Positions 1-8,011 of a DNA stretch of 64,000 nucleotides are shown one piece after another. A program made the position numbers and the translations under genes. The stretch comes from Holdemania massiliensis AP2 (GTDB lineage Bacteria; Bacillota_I; Bacilli_A; Erysipelotrichales; Erysipelotrichaceae), in assembly GCF_000327285.1 (NCBI RefSeq), contig NZ_HE998568.1:136880-200879 (forward strand), in the 5' to 3' direction. Each line of letters opens with the position of its first letter. Position 1 is the first letter of the stretch. Below the pieces are notes generated by a model, which saw nothing but the letters and a program-made list of their open reading frames with translations, was not told where the DNA came from and ran no database searches.

Positions 1-103
1 CCGTAATCAGGTTCAGCATTGGATTGTATTGATCTAAAAGGCAAAGACTCATGCCCCAAAAGACAAGCAGGGTCGTGAGGAGCCAGCGCAGATTCTTAAT
101 CAT
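1..103 (-). CDS. N-terminal part of an unknown membrane protein (runs off window)
   Basis: Reading leftward from an ATG at 103, 34 codons are open to the window edge. The N-terminus is hydrophobic (residues about 6-22, with Trp, Leu and Val), which suggests a membrane segment or uncleaved signal. AAGGAAG lies just upstream, inside the end of the preceding small gene, so the two overlap by 8 bases and are probably translationally coupled. Too little is visible to name a family. Confidence 0.5.
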   Translation of the reverse strand, partial: MIKNLRWLLTTLLVFWGMSLCLLDQYNPMLNLIT

Positions 104-191
104 CTTCGGCTTCCTTTTGTTTTTTGTACCACCAAAGCAAACCTGCCGCCACGCCTAAACTCAGAAGCAACCATCTGGTTCTTTTTTTCAT
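96..191 (-). CDS. Small (31 aa) single-pass membrane protein
   Basis: A 31-codon ORF starts at an ATG preceded by a strong AAGGAGGAAAG ribosome binding site. It has a Lys/Arg-rich N-terminus (MKKRTR), a hydrophobic stretch at residues about 7-21, and a charged tail ending EAEDD. A TATAAT box lies at 221-226 on the same strand. The next gene starts within its last codons, so it is the first cistron of an operon. No family is recognised. The binding site, the topology and the coupling argue that it is real. Confidence 0.55.
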   Translation of the reverse strand: MKKRTRWLLLSLGVAAGLLWWYKKQKEAEDD

Positions 192-502
192 GAAGTCTTT
201 CCTCCTTGATTTCTGGCTTCATTATAAACGGGAATGTCCTGCTTCTCCATCGTTTGAGCTTACAGACAACTTACAGTTTCGTCACTGTCGATTTTATTAT
301 AAAAAGTAAAAAAAAATAGAAATTCGCTTACCGGGCGCCTTTCTATTTCCATTCCTGAGGGAATGTTTTTTCTATTGCCAGGGAGTCTGGCTTAACGGGG
401 GAAAGAAATTAATCAAACTCTCATTTGATTGTCTATATTATATCGGCTTCATGTGTGAAGAACATGGATAAATTGTGAAATATTTGTGTAAGTCTGAAGG
501 CG
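192..502. other. Intergenic region
   Basis: No credible gene lies here. The region holds the -10 box (221-226, minus strand) of the small membrane-protein operon and the terminator of the pentapeptide-repeat gene at 306-348. The 61-codon plus-strand frame at 124-309 lacks a ribosome binding site and overlaps the small gene in antisense, so it is not called. Confidence 0.6.
306..348 (-). terminator. Intrinsic terminator after the pentapeptide-repeat gene
   Basis: AAATAGAAA at 314-322 pairs with TTTCTATTT at 340-348. On the minus strand the hairpin is followed by a run of T. The stem is AT-rich, so strength is uncertain. Confidence 0.5.
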
Positions 503-1150
503 TTATTCTTCCTTAATGATAATCCCCAAGACCCTTGCCAGATCCACAGCCTGGGAAGGATTGACGATCACGCCCTTCAGTTCATCTCCACACAGCGCAA
601 TGCCCTCAATCGTACAGGAAGACAGATCCACCCCTTGAAGATGGCTGTGGAAAAACTCGCTTTCATCCAGCTTGCAGCGCTGAATTTCAAACGCGGTGAA
701 CTTGCCTTCACTGAACGAGGACTGCGTGCAGACACAGTCGGCCAGCCGGCAGCTTTTAAAGCTGGAAAAGGCAAAGTTGGAATAATCCAGCGCACAGTTG
801 AGAAAAACGACGTCCTGCATGACACAGCGTGATAAATCCGCGCCGGTCATGCGGCAATGATCGAATACGACCCTTCGCAGCGTGCTTTCACTCATTTGAC
901 AGTTCGATAAATCACAGTGATCAAAAATCACATCGACAAAGTAATTCTTTTCGCTCATCGGCGCCATTGTGACTTTGGTCAGACAGCACTCGCTGAATTC
1001 CTTCCCCTGCGCTTTTTCTTCCGGCCACAGATCATCAACGATCGCATAGCCAATCAGCTTGTCCTGTCGGACCAGTTCCGCCCTCAGCACCACCTTTTCC
1101 AACTCAGCTGGCAGACGTGGAGCCTGCGGTTCTTTTTTTGTTTGTTTCAT
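503..1150 (-). CDS. Pentapeptide-repeat protein
   Basis: The 215-residue protein carries consecutive five-residue units of the A/S-(D/N)-L/F-x-x type from about residue 65 to 190, for example DLSNC, LRRVVF, GADLSRC and GVDLSSC. Such repeats build a right-handed quadrilateral beta helix. Some family members (Qnr, MfpA) mimic DNA and protect gyrase, but this sequence alone does not show that role. The start is placed at 1150 because AGGAAGG lies just upstream; an earlier in-frame ATG at 1222 has no binding site and would overlap the promoter. A promoter (TTGAAA at 1198-1203, 16-bp spacer, TAAGAT at 1176-1181) sits beside the BlaI-type operators of the divergent gene, so shared control is possible. 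Confidence 0.8.
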   Translation of the reverse strand: MKQTKKEPQAPRLPAELEKVVLRAELVRQDKLIGYAIVDDLWPEEKAQGKEFSECCLTKVTMAPMSEKNYFVDVIFDHCDLSNCQMSESTLRRVVFDHCRMTGADLSRCVMQDVVFLNCALDYSNFAFSSFKSCRLADCVCTQSSFSEGKFTAFEIQRCKLDESEFFHSHLQGVDLSSCTIEGIALCGDELKGVIVNPSQAVDLARVLGIIIKEE

Positions 1151-1175
1151 GATTCCATCCTTCCTGATTCTTTTA

Positions 1176-1203
1176 ATCTTATCATAGTTTTCTTGTCTTT
1201 CAA
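1176..1203 (-). promoter_or_regulatory. Promoter of the pentapeptide-repeat gene
   Basis: TTGAAA (1198-1203) and TAAGAT (1176-1181) are separated by 16 bases on the minus strand, ahead of the start at 1150. Confidence 0.5.
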
Positions 1204-1215
1204 CGCATTCCTTGA

Positions 1216-1244
1216 TTGACACTTCGTGTCTATCATGATAGACT
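1216..1244 (+). promoter_or_regulatory. Promoter of the blaI/blaR1-like operon
   Basis: A consensus TTGACA (1216-1221) is followed after exactly 17 bases by TAGACT (1239-1244). The first palindromic operator (1228-1243) covers the spacer and most of the -10 box, so a bound repressor would block RNA polymerase. Confidence 0.7.
1228..1243. promoter_or_regulatory. Operator 1, perfect 16-bp palindrome
   Basis: GTCTATCATGATAGAC is a perfect inverted repeat over the -10 region. It shares the half-site GTCTAT with operator 2. BlaI/MecI-family repressors bind dyads near their own promoters, so this is the likely autoregulatory site. Confidence 0.7.
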
Positions 1245-1257
1245 GAGCTTAGAAAGA

Positions 1258-1275
1258 TGTCTATTCAAATAGACA
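1258..1275. promoter_or_regulatory. Operator 2, 18-bp palindrome
   Basis: TGTCTATTCAAATAGACA is an inverted repeat with an asymmetric two-base centre. Its centre is 31 bp (about three helical turns) from that of operator 1, which places both dimers on one DNA face. It overlaps the ribosome binding site region. Confidence 0.65.
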
Positions 1276-1286
1276 GGAGGTGTTTT

Positions 1287-1670
1287 ATGGAACAGGAACT
1301 CAAGCTGCACGAAGCGGAGTATCGCTTTGCCTGCATTATCTGGGATAATGAACCACTGACCTCAGGCGAGCTGGCTCAGCTATGTCTGAAACAGCTAAAC
1401 TGGCAGCGCACCACGACGTATACGGTATTGAAAAAACTTTGTGTCAAAGGCTTTTTCAAAAATGAAAATGCAGTGGTAACCGCGTTAATTAAAAAGGAAC
1501 AGGTGCAGCAGTATGAAAGCCGCAAGGTGCTGGAAAATTTATTTGACAACTCACTGCCAGTATTTTTGACTGCCTTTATGTCCGGCCGCAAAATCAGCGA
1601 AGATGAGGCTGCGCAGTTAAAAGCGCTGATTGATCAGCATCAGGAGTCTGACGATGAACACGCTGCTTAG
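1287..1670 (+). CDS. BlaI/MecI-family transcriptional repressor
   Basis: The 127-residue winged-helix protein matches BlaI/MecI in length and layout: LHEAEYRFACIIWDNEPLTSGEL begins helix 1, the recognition region contains WQRTTTYTVLKKL (about residues 38-50), and a C-terminal dimerisation part follows. The family represses beta-lactamase, PBP2a or peptidase genes until a membrane sensor protease cleaves it. The start at 1287 is chosen for the adjacent AGGAGG; an earlier ATG at 1257 would overlap operator 2. The stop lies inside the next gene (17-base overlap), as expected for a coupled repressor-sensor pair. No beta-lactamase gene is present nearby, so the regulon is unknown. Confidence 0.88.
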   Translation: MEQELKLHEAEYRFACIIWDNEPLTSGELAQLCLKQLNWQRTTTYTVLKKLCVKGFFKNENAVVTALIKKEQVQQYESRKVLENLFDNSLPVFLTAFMSGRKISEDEAAQLKALIDQHQESDDEHAA

Positions 1671-3390
1671 GCTGCTGATTCACAACAGTGTGGCGGTATG
1701 CTTTGTCTTCATTGCGGTCTTCCTGCTGCGCCGGCTGCTGCGGTCTGCCCCCAAGATTTATTCTTATCTTTTATGGGCGGCGGTGTTTCTGCGGCTGCTG
1801 ATGCCGATATCCTTGACGGGCCCGGTCAGCCTTGTCCCTTACCGCGCCTTCACCTTCAGTGATCAGGCAGCCGAGGTTCTGATTTCTCCTTCCCCTGCTA
1901 ATATGGGGGTCCATGAAACCACCCTGACGCAGACGCCAAGCGTTCAGGAAGCAACCGCAGACACCCAGCCTGGCCTTCCGCTGAATTCCACTCTGCTGCT
2001 TGGCGCAGTCTGGCTGATCGGCGCCGGCCTGCTCGCTGGATTCAGTCTGTTTCATTACCGCAGGTTTATCCGTCGTTACGTTGGCGGCACAGAAATCCAG
2101 TCTGGGATTGAACACTGTTCCAATTTAAGCACACCCGTTTTGATCGGTTTGCTTCATCCGCGGATCCTGCTTCCGGAAGGCTTGAGTGAAAGTGAAGAAC
2201 GCAGCGTTGTGCTTCACGAACAAATGCATTGGCAGCGCCGCGATCCTTGGGTCAAGCTGTTCGCTTATGTCCTTGTCTGTCTTTACTGGTTTCATCCGTT
2301 AGTTTGGACAGCGTTTATTCTGATGAGCCAGGACATGGAAATGGCCTGCGATGAAGCGGTGATCCGCAGCCACGACAGCCCTGGCAGACAAGTTTATTCC
2401 CATGCCTTAGTCCATCTGGCCAGCAGTGCCCAATCCTTTCCCAATACGCTCAATTTTACCGGCGGTTCGCTGCGGAAGCGGATCGAAAACATCCTGAACT
2501 ATAAAAAACTGCCGGTCTGGGCGGGCGGCGGCCTGATTCTGGTGCTGTCGGTAGTTCTGGTCCTCGCTTTGTTTAATCCGCAAAGCAAAAAAACGAAGCT
2601 TGAACAGGCTCAGGCTTTGGCCCAGCAGTTCTGCACGGCTTTGGTCAAGCAGGATGATGCAGCTCTGAAAACGCTGATGGGGGATCAGAGTGAAGCTGAC
2701 CGGCAGGAACTCCTGCGCTTTGCCAGCTCCAAATGCGAGATATACCCTGAAGCGCCGGAAGTTTACCGTGACCAGATCCGCGTACTGGCTGAAATTGAGA
2801 TTCAGGACAGCACCGTCTATGCCTCTGGGGAAGCGACGCTGAGCCTGATGATGCGGCAGTCTGAAGATCTGCATCTGGAACGGGTTCTGGTCAGCGAAGG
2901 CGCCGCCTTCAATCTTGATCAGGGTGATGCCGACGCTTTCATGTCGCTCAATGAAATTGAAAAGCATTTGTCCGCCTATGTTCCGCAGGCGGTTTTGGAC
3001 GGAATCAACAGCCGAACGATTCCGAATCCAAATTTCTATCTGTTAGCCAGCTACGATGATCCGAATACACGGATTGCGGACAGCTACCGTTATAACCTGC
3101 AGATCACCCTGGATTCTGAGCGCATGACCTCGCTGCATTTCCGGGATTACGGTGCTGATGCTTCGCTATGGCCGTCAGTCAATCTAACATCAGAACAGGG
3201 AAAGCAGCTGGCTGAGGGCTTTGCCGGGGAATTCATTAAGCTCCGGGAAGAAACCGCATGGGAGTACGCCGGCATCCAGGAAACGATCGGCGGAGATTTC
3301 GACAGCTGGAAAGCTCAGGAAGATGGAATCGACTATGTGGTCTGCATCGACTTGAAAACCGGATTTGTCATCTACTACTACACGGCATAA
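1654..3390 (+). CDS. BlaR1/MecR1-type M56 family sensor metallopeptidase
   Basis: The 578-residue integral membrane protein has N-terminal transmembrane helices (residues about 5-25 and 32-52, another pair near 110-130), a cytoplasmic zinc-protease domain with HEQMH at residues 188-192 (HEXXH) and a downstream MACDEAV ligand region near 229, then a last membrane helix near 290-310. The C-terminal extracellular part is about 260 residues. It lacks the SxxK penicillin-binding motif arrangement of classical BlaR1, so the signal sensed is probably not a beta-lactam bound covalently. The start with CAGGAG upstream overlaps the repressor gene. It probably cleaves the adjacent BlaI-like repressor. 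Confidence 0.85.
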   Translation: MNTLLRLLIHNSVAVCFVFIAVFLLRRLLRSAPKIYSYLLWAAVFLRLLMPISLTGPVSLVPYRAFTFSDQAAEVLISPSPANMGVHETTLTQTPSVQEATADTQPGLPLNSTLLLGAVWLIGAGLLAGFSLFHYRRFIRRYVGGTEIQSGIEHCSNLSTPVLIGLLHPRILLPEGLSESEERSVVLHEQMHWQRRDPWVKLFAYVLVCLYWFHPLVWTAFILMSQDMEMACDEAVIRSHDSPGRQVYSHALVHLASSAQSFPNTLNFTGGSLRKRIENILNYKKLPVWAGGGLILVLSVVLVLALFNPQSKKTKLEQAQALAQQFCTALVKQDDAALKTLMGDQSEADRQELLRFASSKCEIYPEAPEVYRDQIRVLAEIEIQDSTVYASGEATLSLMMRQSEDLHLERVLVSEGAAFNLDQGDADAFMSLNEIEKHLSAYVPQAVLDGINSRTIPNPNFYLLASYDDPNTRIADSYRYNLQITLDSERMTSLHFRDYGADASLWPSVNLTSEQGKQLAEGFAGEFIKLREETAWEYAGIQETIGGDFDSWKAQEDGIDYVVCIDLKTGFVIYYYTA

Positions 3391-3409
3391 TTCTTCCCCG
3401 CTCAAAAAC

Positions 3410-3460
3410 AAAACAGAGGAAATCCGCGCTCTGCAGCGTAAGACTTCCTCTGTTTTCTTA
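3410..3460. terminator. Bidirectional intrinsic terminator
   Basis: AAACAGAGGAA (3411-3421) pairs with TTCCTCTGTTT (3445-3455). T-rich tracts follow on both strands, serving the BlaR1-like gene from the left and the M14 peptidase gene from the right. Confidence 0.8.
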
Positions 3461-3489
3461 TTTTTATTGCGTTGTTTCCGATTCTCAGC

Positions 3490-5178
3490 TTACAGCACAA
3501 GTTTCAGCATTGCCCGGCCAGCTTTTGGCTGGAAAGCGGTGATCGTGACCTCCGCCCCTTTCTGTGCCTGAATCAGCCAGCGCACCATTTGCGTCAAAGG
3601 CGCATGTTCGCCAGTTGTCACTTCACACGAGCGGTAATTCGCATTCGCTCCGGAATAGCCTTCCAGATCGCCGATTTCCAGAATTGCCTGACCGGCGATG
3701 AAGCTCTGGATCTGTCCCTGCAGCGAAACCTTGACCGGCTTCGCAGTTTTCAACAGCTTTGCTTCCTGGCTCAAATAGGTCGGCAGATACCCTTCGTTGC
3801 CGACGGTTACCGTGACTTCAGCTAAATCCTCGCCCAGCCATTTCACCTCGGCCTTGTCAATCGCTAACTGCGGCAGCGACCGGGCGTAGCGCAGACAGAA
3901 CTTCGTTGTTTTTTCAACTTCCTGAAGCAAAAACGCATTCGGACAATTTTCTTCTGTGAACTTCAGGTTCAGTCCGCCGATTTCCACCAGCCCCAGCTGC
4001 GGATGCTGATACGGCGTCCAGGCTTCAAAGCTGTCCGGAGCGTTTTCCGCACACCAGGCGAGCACCTTCGTTAAGGTATCCAGACATTCCGCTTCACTCT
4101 TGGCATCACGGCGATCCCAGTCGATCTTGCAGCCTGCCCGCTCCAACAGATTCCACAGCTCCAGCGTATAAGCTGGGATTCCCTGATCCTGGAAGCACCA
4201 GTCGTCAAAAGCTCCGGACGAATAATTTTCCTGATCCGTCATAAAGTGATCGAAAATATTGATCGCCGGATAGCCCATTTCCTCCGTCGCCATGGCCGCG
4301 ATCTCACGCAGTCGGCGCATATCGTCAGGATCGGCACTCTTTTCCGGACGAGTTCCCGGCGGATACAGGATCACGCCGCCGCTGGTATGATGCGTTGCCA
4401 CTGCACCGATGTTGTGATGGGCCAGGACAAAATCCACAACCGCCTTGTTTTCCGGATTGCTTAACGGATACGCTCCAGCGCCGGCCTGCCGGGATTCATG
4501 AAACCAGCCGAACGGATAATTGCGGTTGAAGTCCAGTCCCCATAAGACCGGGGCCGGCTGAATCTCCCCCTTGACTTCTCCCTGAACCATGCCTTCGCTG
4601 ACCACGGTGTAGAACTCGCCTTCACGATCATCCGGCTTGCGCTTTTCCATCAGGGCCGGATTGTGCTGACAGATCTTCCACGCGCCATGCTTGTCTTTGA
4701 TCCGCATCATCCGGATAACGCCGTCCTGATCCATATCCTCAGGCACTAAGCCCGGCTGCTGAACCGGTGTCAGATACGGCCGATCTGCCGAGCGCAGATC
4801 GTAAGGGGCCGTCAGATACACCTCGCTGCCGTCCACACTGATCCGCGGAATGACGTAGAAGGTCATCGTATCGACAAGCTTCGTCAGCGCTTCATCCTCG
4901 CCATAATTCGTACACAGAACATCCAAGGTGTGCAGCGCTGCCATCGAGCCGGTCACCTCACCGGCATGCGTGTTGGCGTCGATATAGAACGCCGGCTTAG
5001 CCAGCGGATCGCCGGTCTGCCGGTTCGTCAGCGTCATCGCCCAGACATCCCGATCCTTTTCACTTTTGCAAAGTGATTCCATCGTCAGGATATCCGAATG
5101 GCGGCTGACCAGCGTTTTTAACGCTTCGGTCAATTCCTGATAAGCATAGTAGTGATCATACTGAAAGGTTGTTTTCAT
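3490..5178 (-). CDS. M14-family zinc carboxypeptidase
   Basis: The 562-residue protein has the M14 signature: NTHAGEVTGS with zinc ligands H71 and E74, a substrate-binding FNRNYP at 217-222, ATHHTSGG with the third zinc ligand near H263, and the catalytic glutamate in TLELW at about 340. Residues after about 390 form an extra C-terminal beta-rich part. No signal peptide is visible, so it probably acts on short peptides or peptidoglycan fragments in the cytoplasm. GGAGGTG lies upstream of the ATG. It is transcribed alone, facing the BlaR1-like gene across the shared terminator. Substrate unknown. Confidence 0.85.
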   Translation of the reverse strand: MKTTFQYDHYYAYQELTEALKTLVSRHSDILTMESLCKSEKDRDVWAMTLTNRQTGDPLAKPAFYIDANTHAGEVTGSMAALHTLDVLCTNYGEDEALTKLVDTMTFYVIPRISVDGSEVYLTAPYDLRSADRPYLTPVQQPGLVPEDMDQDGVIRMMRIKDKHGAWKICQHNPALMEKRKPDDREGEFYTVVSEGMVQGEVKGEIQPAPVLWGLDFNRNYPFGWFHESRQAGAGAYPLSNPENKAVVDFVLAHHNIGAVATHHTSGGVILYPPGTRPEKSADPDDMRRLREIAAMATEEMGYPAINIFDHFMTDQENYSSGAFDDWCFQDQGIPAYTLELWNLLERAGCKIDWDRRDAKSEAECLDTLTKVLAWCAENAPDSFEAWTPYQHPQLGLVEIGGLNLKFTEENCPNAFLLQEVEKTTKFCLRYARSLPQLAIDKAEVKWLGEDLAEVTVTVGNEGYLPTYLSQEAKLLKTAKPVKVSLQGQIQSFIAGQAILEIGDLEGYSGANANYRSCEVTTGEHAPLTQMVRWLIQAQKGAEVTITAFQPKAGRAMLKLVL

Positions 5179-5282
5179 TGGGGCACCTCCACTTCCTTTT
5201 CATTTTCTATCCAGCTTTGGCCGATCCGCCTCTTTCTTTGGCGATTCGGGTCCTTCAACTAGGTTGTGTCAAAAATAAATTT

Positions 5283-6032
5283 TTACAGCACTTTGCTTAA
5301 GAATTCAATCGTCCGCGGATGATTTGGATGATCAAAGATCTGCTGCGGACTGCCCTGTTCGGCAATCCGGCCCTCATCCATAAACAGCACGCGGTCGCTG
5401 ACCGAGCGGGCAAAGCCCATTTCATGCGTGACGATGACGCACGTCATGCCGCCCTCCGCCAGCTGCTGAATGACTTCCAGAACATCCTTGACCATTTCCG
5501 GATCCAGCGCCGAGGTTGGCTCGTCAAACAACATGACATCCGGCTCCATGGCCATCGCTCTGACAATCGCTAAGCGCTGCTTCTGACCGCCGGAAAGCTT
5601 GCGCGGATACTCGTGCGCCTTCTCTTCCAAACCGACCTGCTTCAGCAGCTTCATCGCCTTGTCTTCAGCTTCCTTCTGCGGCACTTTCTTTTCCAGCGTC
5701 GGGGTAATCGTAATGTTTTCCAATACCGTCAGATGCGGGAAGACATTGAAGTGCTGGAACACCATGCCGATCTTCTGCCGATGATGATCGATATTGATCT
5801 TTTTGTCCGCGATATCCACGCCTTCAAATATCACCTGGCCGCTGCTCGGTTTTTCCAAAAGATTTAAACACCGCAGAAACGTCGATTTTCCGCTGCCGGA
5901 CGGGCCGATGATCGACACGACCTCCCCCTTATGAATCGTTTCATCAATTCCTTTTAAGACTTCCAACGCGCCGAAGTTCTTTTTCAGCCCTTTGACTTCA
6001 ATTAATTTTTTTCCAGAATTAATCACTGACAC
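5283..6032 (-). CDS. Amino-acid ABC transporter ATP-binding protein (GlnQ type)
   Basis: The 249-residue ATPase shows Walker [10 protein letters not shown] (43-51), signature LSGGQKQR (about 146-153), Walker [13 protein letters not shown] and the switch histidine in VTHEMGFA, all typical of the polar amino-acid uptake family. It starts with GTG at 6032, 14 bases inside the end of the upstream permease gene, so the two are coupled; a second in-frame GTG is at 6026. It energises the fused binding protein-permease encoded just upstream. Both follow a T-box leader with an apparent arginine specifier, so arginine or a related basic amino acid is the likely cargo. Confidence 0.9.
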   Translation of the reverse strand: MSVINSGKKLIEVKGLKKNFGALEVLKGIDETIHKGEVVSIIGPSGSGKSTFLRCLNLLEKPSSGQVIFEGVDIADKKINIDHHRQKIGMVFQHFNVFPHLTVLENITITPTLEKKVPQKEAEDKAMKLLKQVGLEEKAHEYPRKLSGGQKQRLAIVRAMAMEPDVMLFDEPTSALDPEMVKDVLEVIQQLAEGGMTCVIVTHEMGFARSVSDRVLFMDEGRIAEQGSPQQIFDHPNHPRTIEFLSKVL

Positions 6033-7584
6033 TCAACCTCTTTTCCATATACTGAACGCCCTTTGACAAGACGAAGGTCACGACAAAGTAAATCGCGGCA
6101 ATGATGATCAGCGGCTGCCAGGCATAGAACTTCGTGCTCATTAACAGCGTCCGCGTATACATCAGTTCTCCAATATAGAAGGTGGAGGCCAGCGAGGTTT
6201 CCTTGATCATCGTTACAAATTCATTGCCCAGAGCCGGCAGGATATTCTTGACCGCCTGCGGCAGAATGATTTTCATCATCATGTGGCGATTGGACATGCC
6301 CAGACTCTTGGCCGCTTCGCTCTGCCCTTTATCCACAGCCTGAATGCCGGAGCGGATAATTTCCGCGACATAGGCTGAGCTGTTAAAAACCAGCGCGATG
6401 ACAACACAGGCATATTTGGACAGATTCAGCCATGGGAAGGCCATCGGCAGAAAGAAACGGAAGATATACAGCTGAACCAGAATCGGCGTGCCGCGCAGCA
6501 CTTCGACATACACTGCCGTTAAGAAACGCAGCAGCGGATTCTTTGACAGCTTGATGATCGCGATCAGCGCGCCGAAGATCGTACCGAAGAACACGGTAAT
6601 CGCCGCCAATTTCAGCGTTTCCAGCAAGCCGTTGAGGAAAATATCATAGTTTTCCACAAAGACGTCGAAGACGCCCGGCGCTTTGGTTTCCACAATGACA
6701 TCTTCAGAACCGTCGAATTCAATGCCCAATTTCTTGGCCTGCACCTTGGCTTCGTTTTTCCATTGTTCATACAGACCTTCTTCATTGATCTTTTCAATGA
6801 TTTCGTTAATGGCCGCAATCAGTTCCTTTTCGCCTTTTTTCACAGCCAGCACGTTGCCGTCATGCTGATCTTCCTTCGACGTATCAAAGCGGGCATCCGC
6901 CAACATCAATGAACCATCTTTGGAGGCATAGCCTTTCGCTACGTCGCAATCGGAAGCCAGCGCGTCAACCTTGTTGGTCGTCAGGCTCAGAATGCCGATA
7001 TCCATAGAAGTGATCGTTTCCAGCGTTGCCTGCGGCAGCTGGGTCTGCACATAGTTTTCCTGCAATGAGCCAGCCTGGGCCGCGATCAGTTTGCCGTCAA
7101 AACTCTCCAGCGTTGGAAATTGTTCGGCATCCGCGCGCCGGATCAACAATCCCTGGCAGGCGGCTTCGCCGGTCTTGTTGAAACCGTCTGATAATTCAAA
7201 GGAGATCTCACGGTCTTCTTTCCAGCCGAAACCGCTGATCGCCATGTCGCTTTCACCCAGATCGACGGAACTGAGCACCATCGCGAAATCCATTGCCTGA
7301 ATTTCCAGCTCCACGCCCAGCTGATCGGCGATATACTGCGCCATCATGATGTCGGATCCGACATACTGCGCCTGTCCTTTTTTGGAATCGTCAATAAACT
7401 CCTGCGGCGCAAAATCCGGCGACGTCGCAACGATCAGTTTCCCCCGCTGCAGAATTTCCTCCAGCCGGTTATCCGGATTCCCCGAAGTCGGTTTGGTTTC
7501 TTCCGCACTCAGCGAAAGACCGGTTGTGATCCATAGGCTGAAAATCATCACAGCCAGGATCAGCATGTTCTTCATCTTTCTCAT
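6019..7584 (-). CDS. Fused amino-acid ABC substrate-binding protein and permease (GlnPH type)
   Basis: The 521-residue protein starts with a signal peptide (residues about 1-27). A periplasmic-type binding domain (SBP_bac_3, about 40-275; opening [17 protein letters not shown]) is followed by an inner-membrane permease domain (about 305-515) containing the EAA-type loop [31 protein letters not shown]. Such fusions keep the receptor tethered to the outside of the membrane. The start at 7584 is preferred for GAGGGG upstream; the in-frame ATG at 7641 lies inside the T-box sequence. Expression should rise when the cognate tRNA is uncharged. Arginine specificity is inferred from the leader, not from the binding pocket. 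Confidence 0.9.
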   Translation of the reverse strand: MRKMKNMLILAVMIFSLWITTGLSLSAEETKPTSGNPDNRLEEILQRGKLIVATSPDFAPQEFIDDSKKGQAQYVGSDIMMAQYIADQLGVELEIQAMDFAMVLSSVDLGESDMAISGFGWKEDREISFELSDGFNKTGEAACQGLLIRRADAEQFPTLESFDGKLIAAQAGSLQENYVQTQLPQATLETITSMDIGILSLTTNKVDALASDCDVAKGYASKDGSLMLADARFDTSKEDQHDGNVLAVKKGEKELIAAINEIIEKINEEGLYEQWKNEAKVQAKKLGIEFDGSEDVIVETKAPGVFDVFVENYDIFLNGLLETLKLAAITVFFGTIFGALIAIIKLSKNPLLRFLTAVYVEVLRGTPILVQLYIFRFFLPMAFPWLNLSKYACVVIALVFNSSAYVAEIIRSGIQAVDKGQSEAAKSLGMSNRHMMMKIILPQAVKNILPALGNEFVTMIKETSLASTFYIGELMYTRTLLMSTKFYAWQPLIIIAAIYFVVTFVLSKGVQYMEKRLSVSD

Positions 7585-7601
7585 ATTACCCCTCTTTTCC
7601 A

Positions 7602-7830
7602 AACAAAAAAGCCGTTCCTCAAATCCAGGAACGACTTCCATCGCGGTACCATCCTAGTTGCCGGAATACAAAGATTCCAACCCCTCATTCGTTAACGCAG
7701 ACTCACGTTTCAGACTACTGGCTTCATCTGAACTTCTCCCAGGTGCGTTTCGCTTTCGACAGTGCCGCCAAACTTCCACTCTGTTTTGGCTCGCTCTTGG
7801 TTATCTCAAGCTACTCTCCTGTTCACTGAA
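7602..7830 (-). promoter_or_regulatory. T-box leader with an arginine-type (CGC) specifier
   Basis: The minus strand carries the T-box core AGGATGGTACCGCG (about 7642-7655), followed by a terminator hairpin GTCGTTCC/GGAACGGC and a T run (7602-7634). Upstream are an AGTA box after CAGGAG, the GAGCGAGCC and GTGGAA stem I motifs, and CCTGGGAG. In the specifier loop, GAA is followed by A, CGC (7745-7747) and A, flanked by CAGG/CCTG pairing, which points to tRNA-Arg. Uncharged tRNA would stabilise the antiterminator and turn on the transporter. The specifier assignment rests on alignment by eye and agreement with the second T-box in this window. Confidence 0.88.
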
Positions 7831-7845
7831 TTTGAATATGGCTTC

Positions 7846-7874
7846 AGTTTAAGCGAAACGCTGACCGTTGTCAA
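7846..7874 (-). promoter_or_regulatory. Promoter of the T-box amino-acid transporter operon
   Basis: TTGACA (7869-7874) and TAAACT (7846-7851) are 17 bases apart, just ahead of the T-box. The same two hexamers with the same spacing precede the second T-box near 60.5 kb. Confidence 0.75.
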
Positions 7875-8011
7875 GACGCAAATCCATGCGATTTTGGAAA
7901 AAAGAGAATTTTTACATTTATTCCTGAAATTATTTTCATTCGTCGCAGCCTTGCCTTCAACCCTAGTTCATCTCTGTCCTTTTATCTCGAAAGACACAGT
8001 GCACAAAAACC

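Noticed and set aside
1654-3390. Beta-lactam sensor BlaR1
   Set aside because: The extracellular part shows no penicillin-binding serine motif and there is no beta-lactamase gene nearby.
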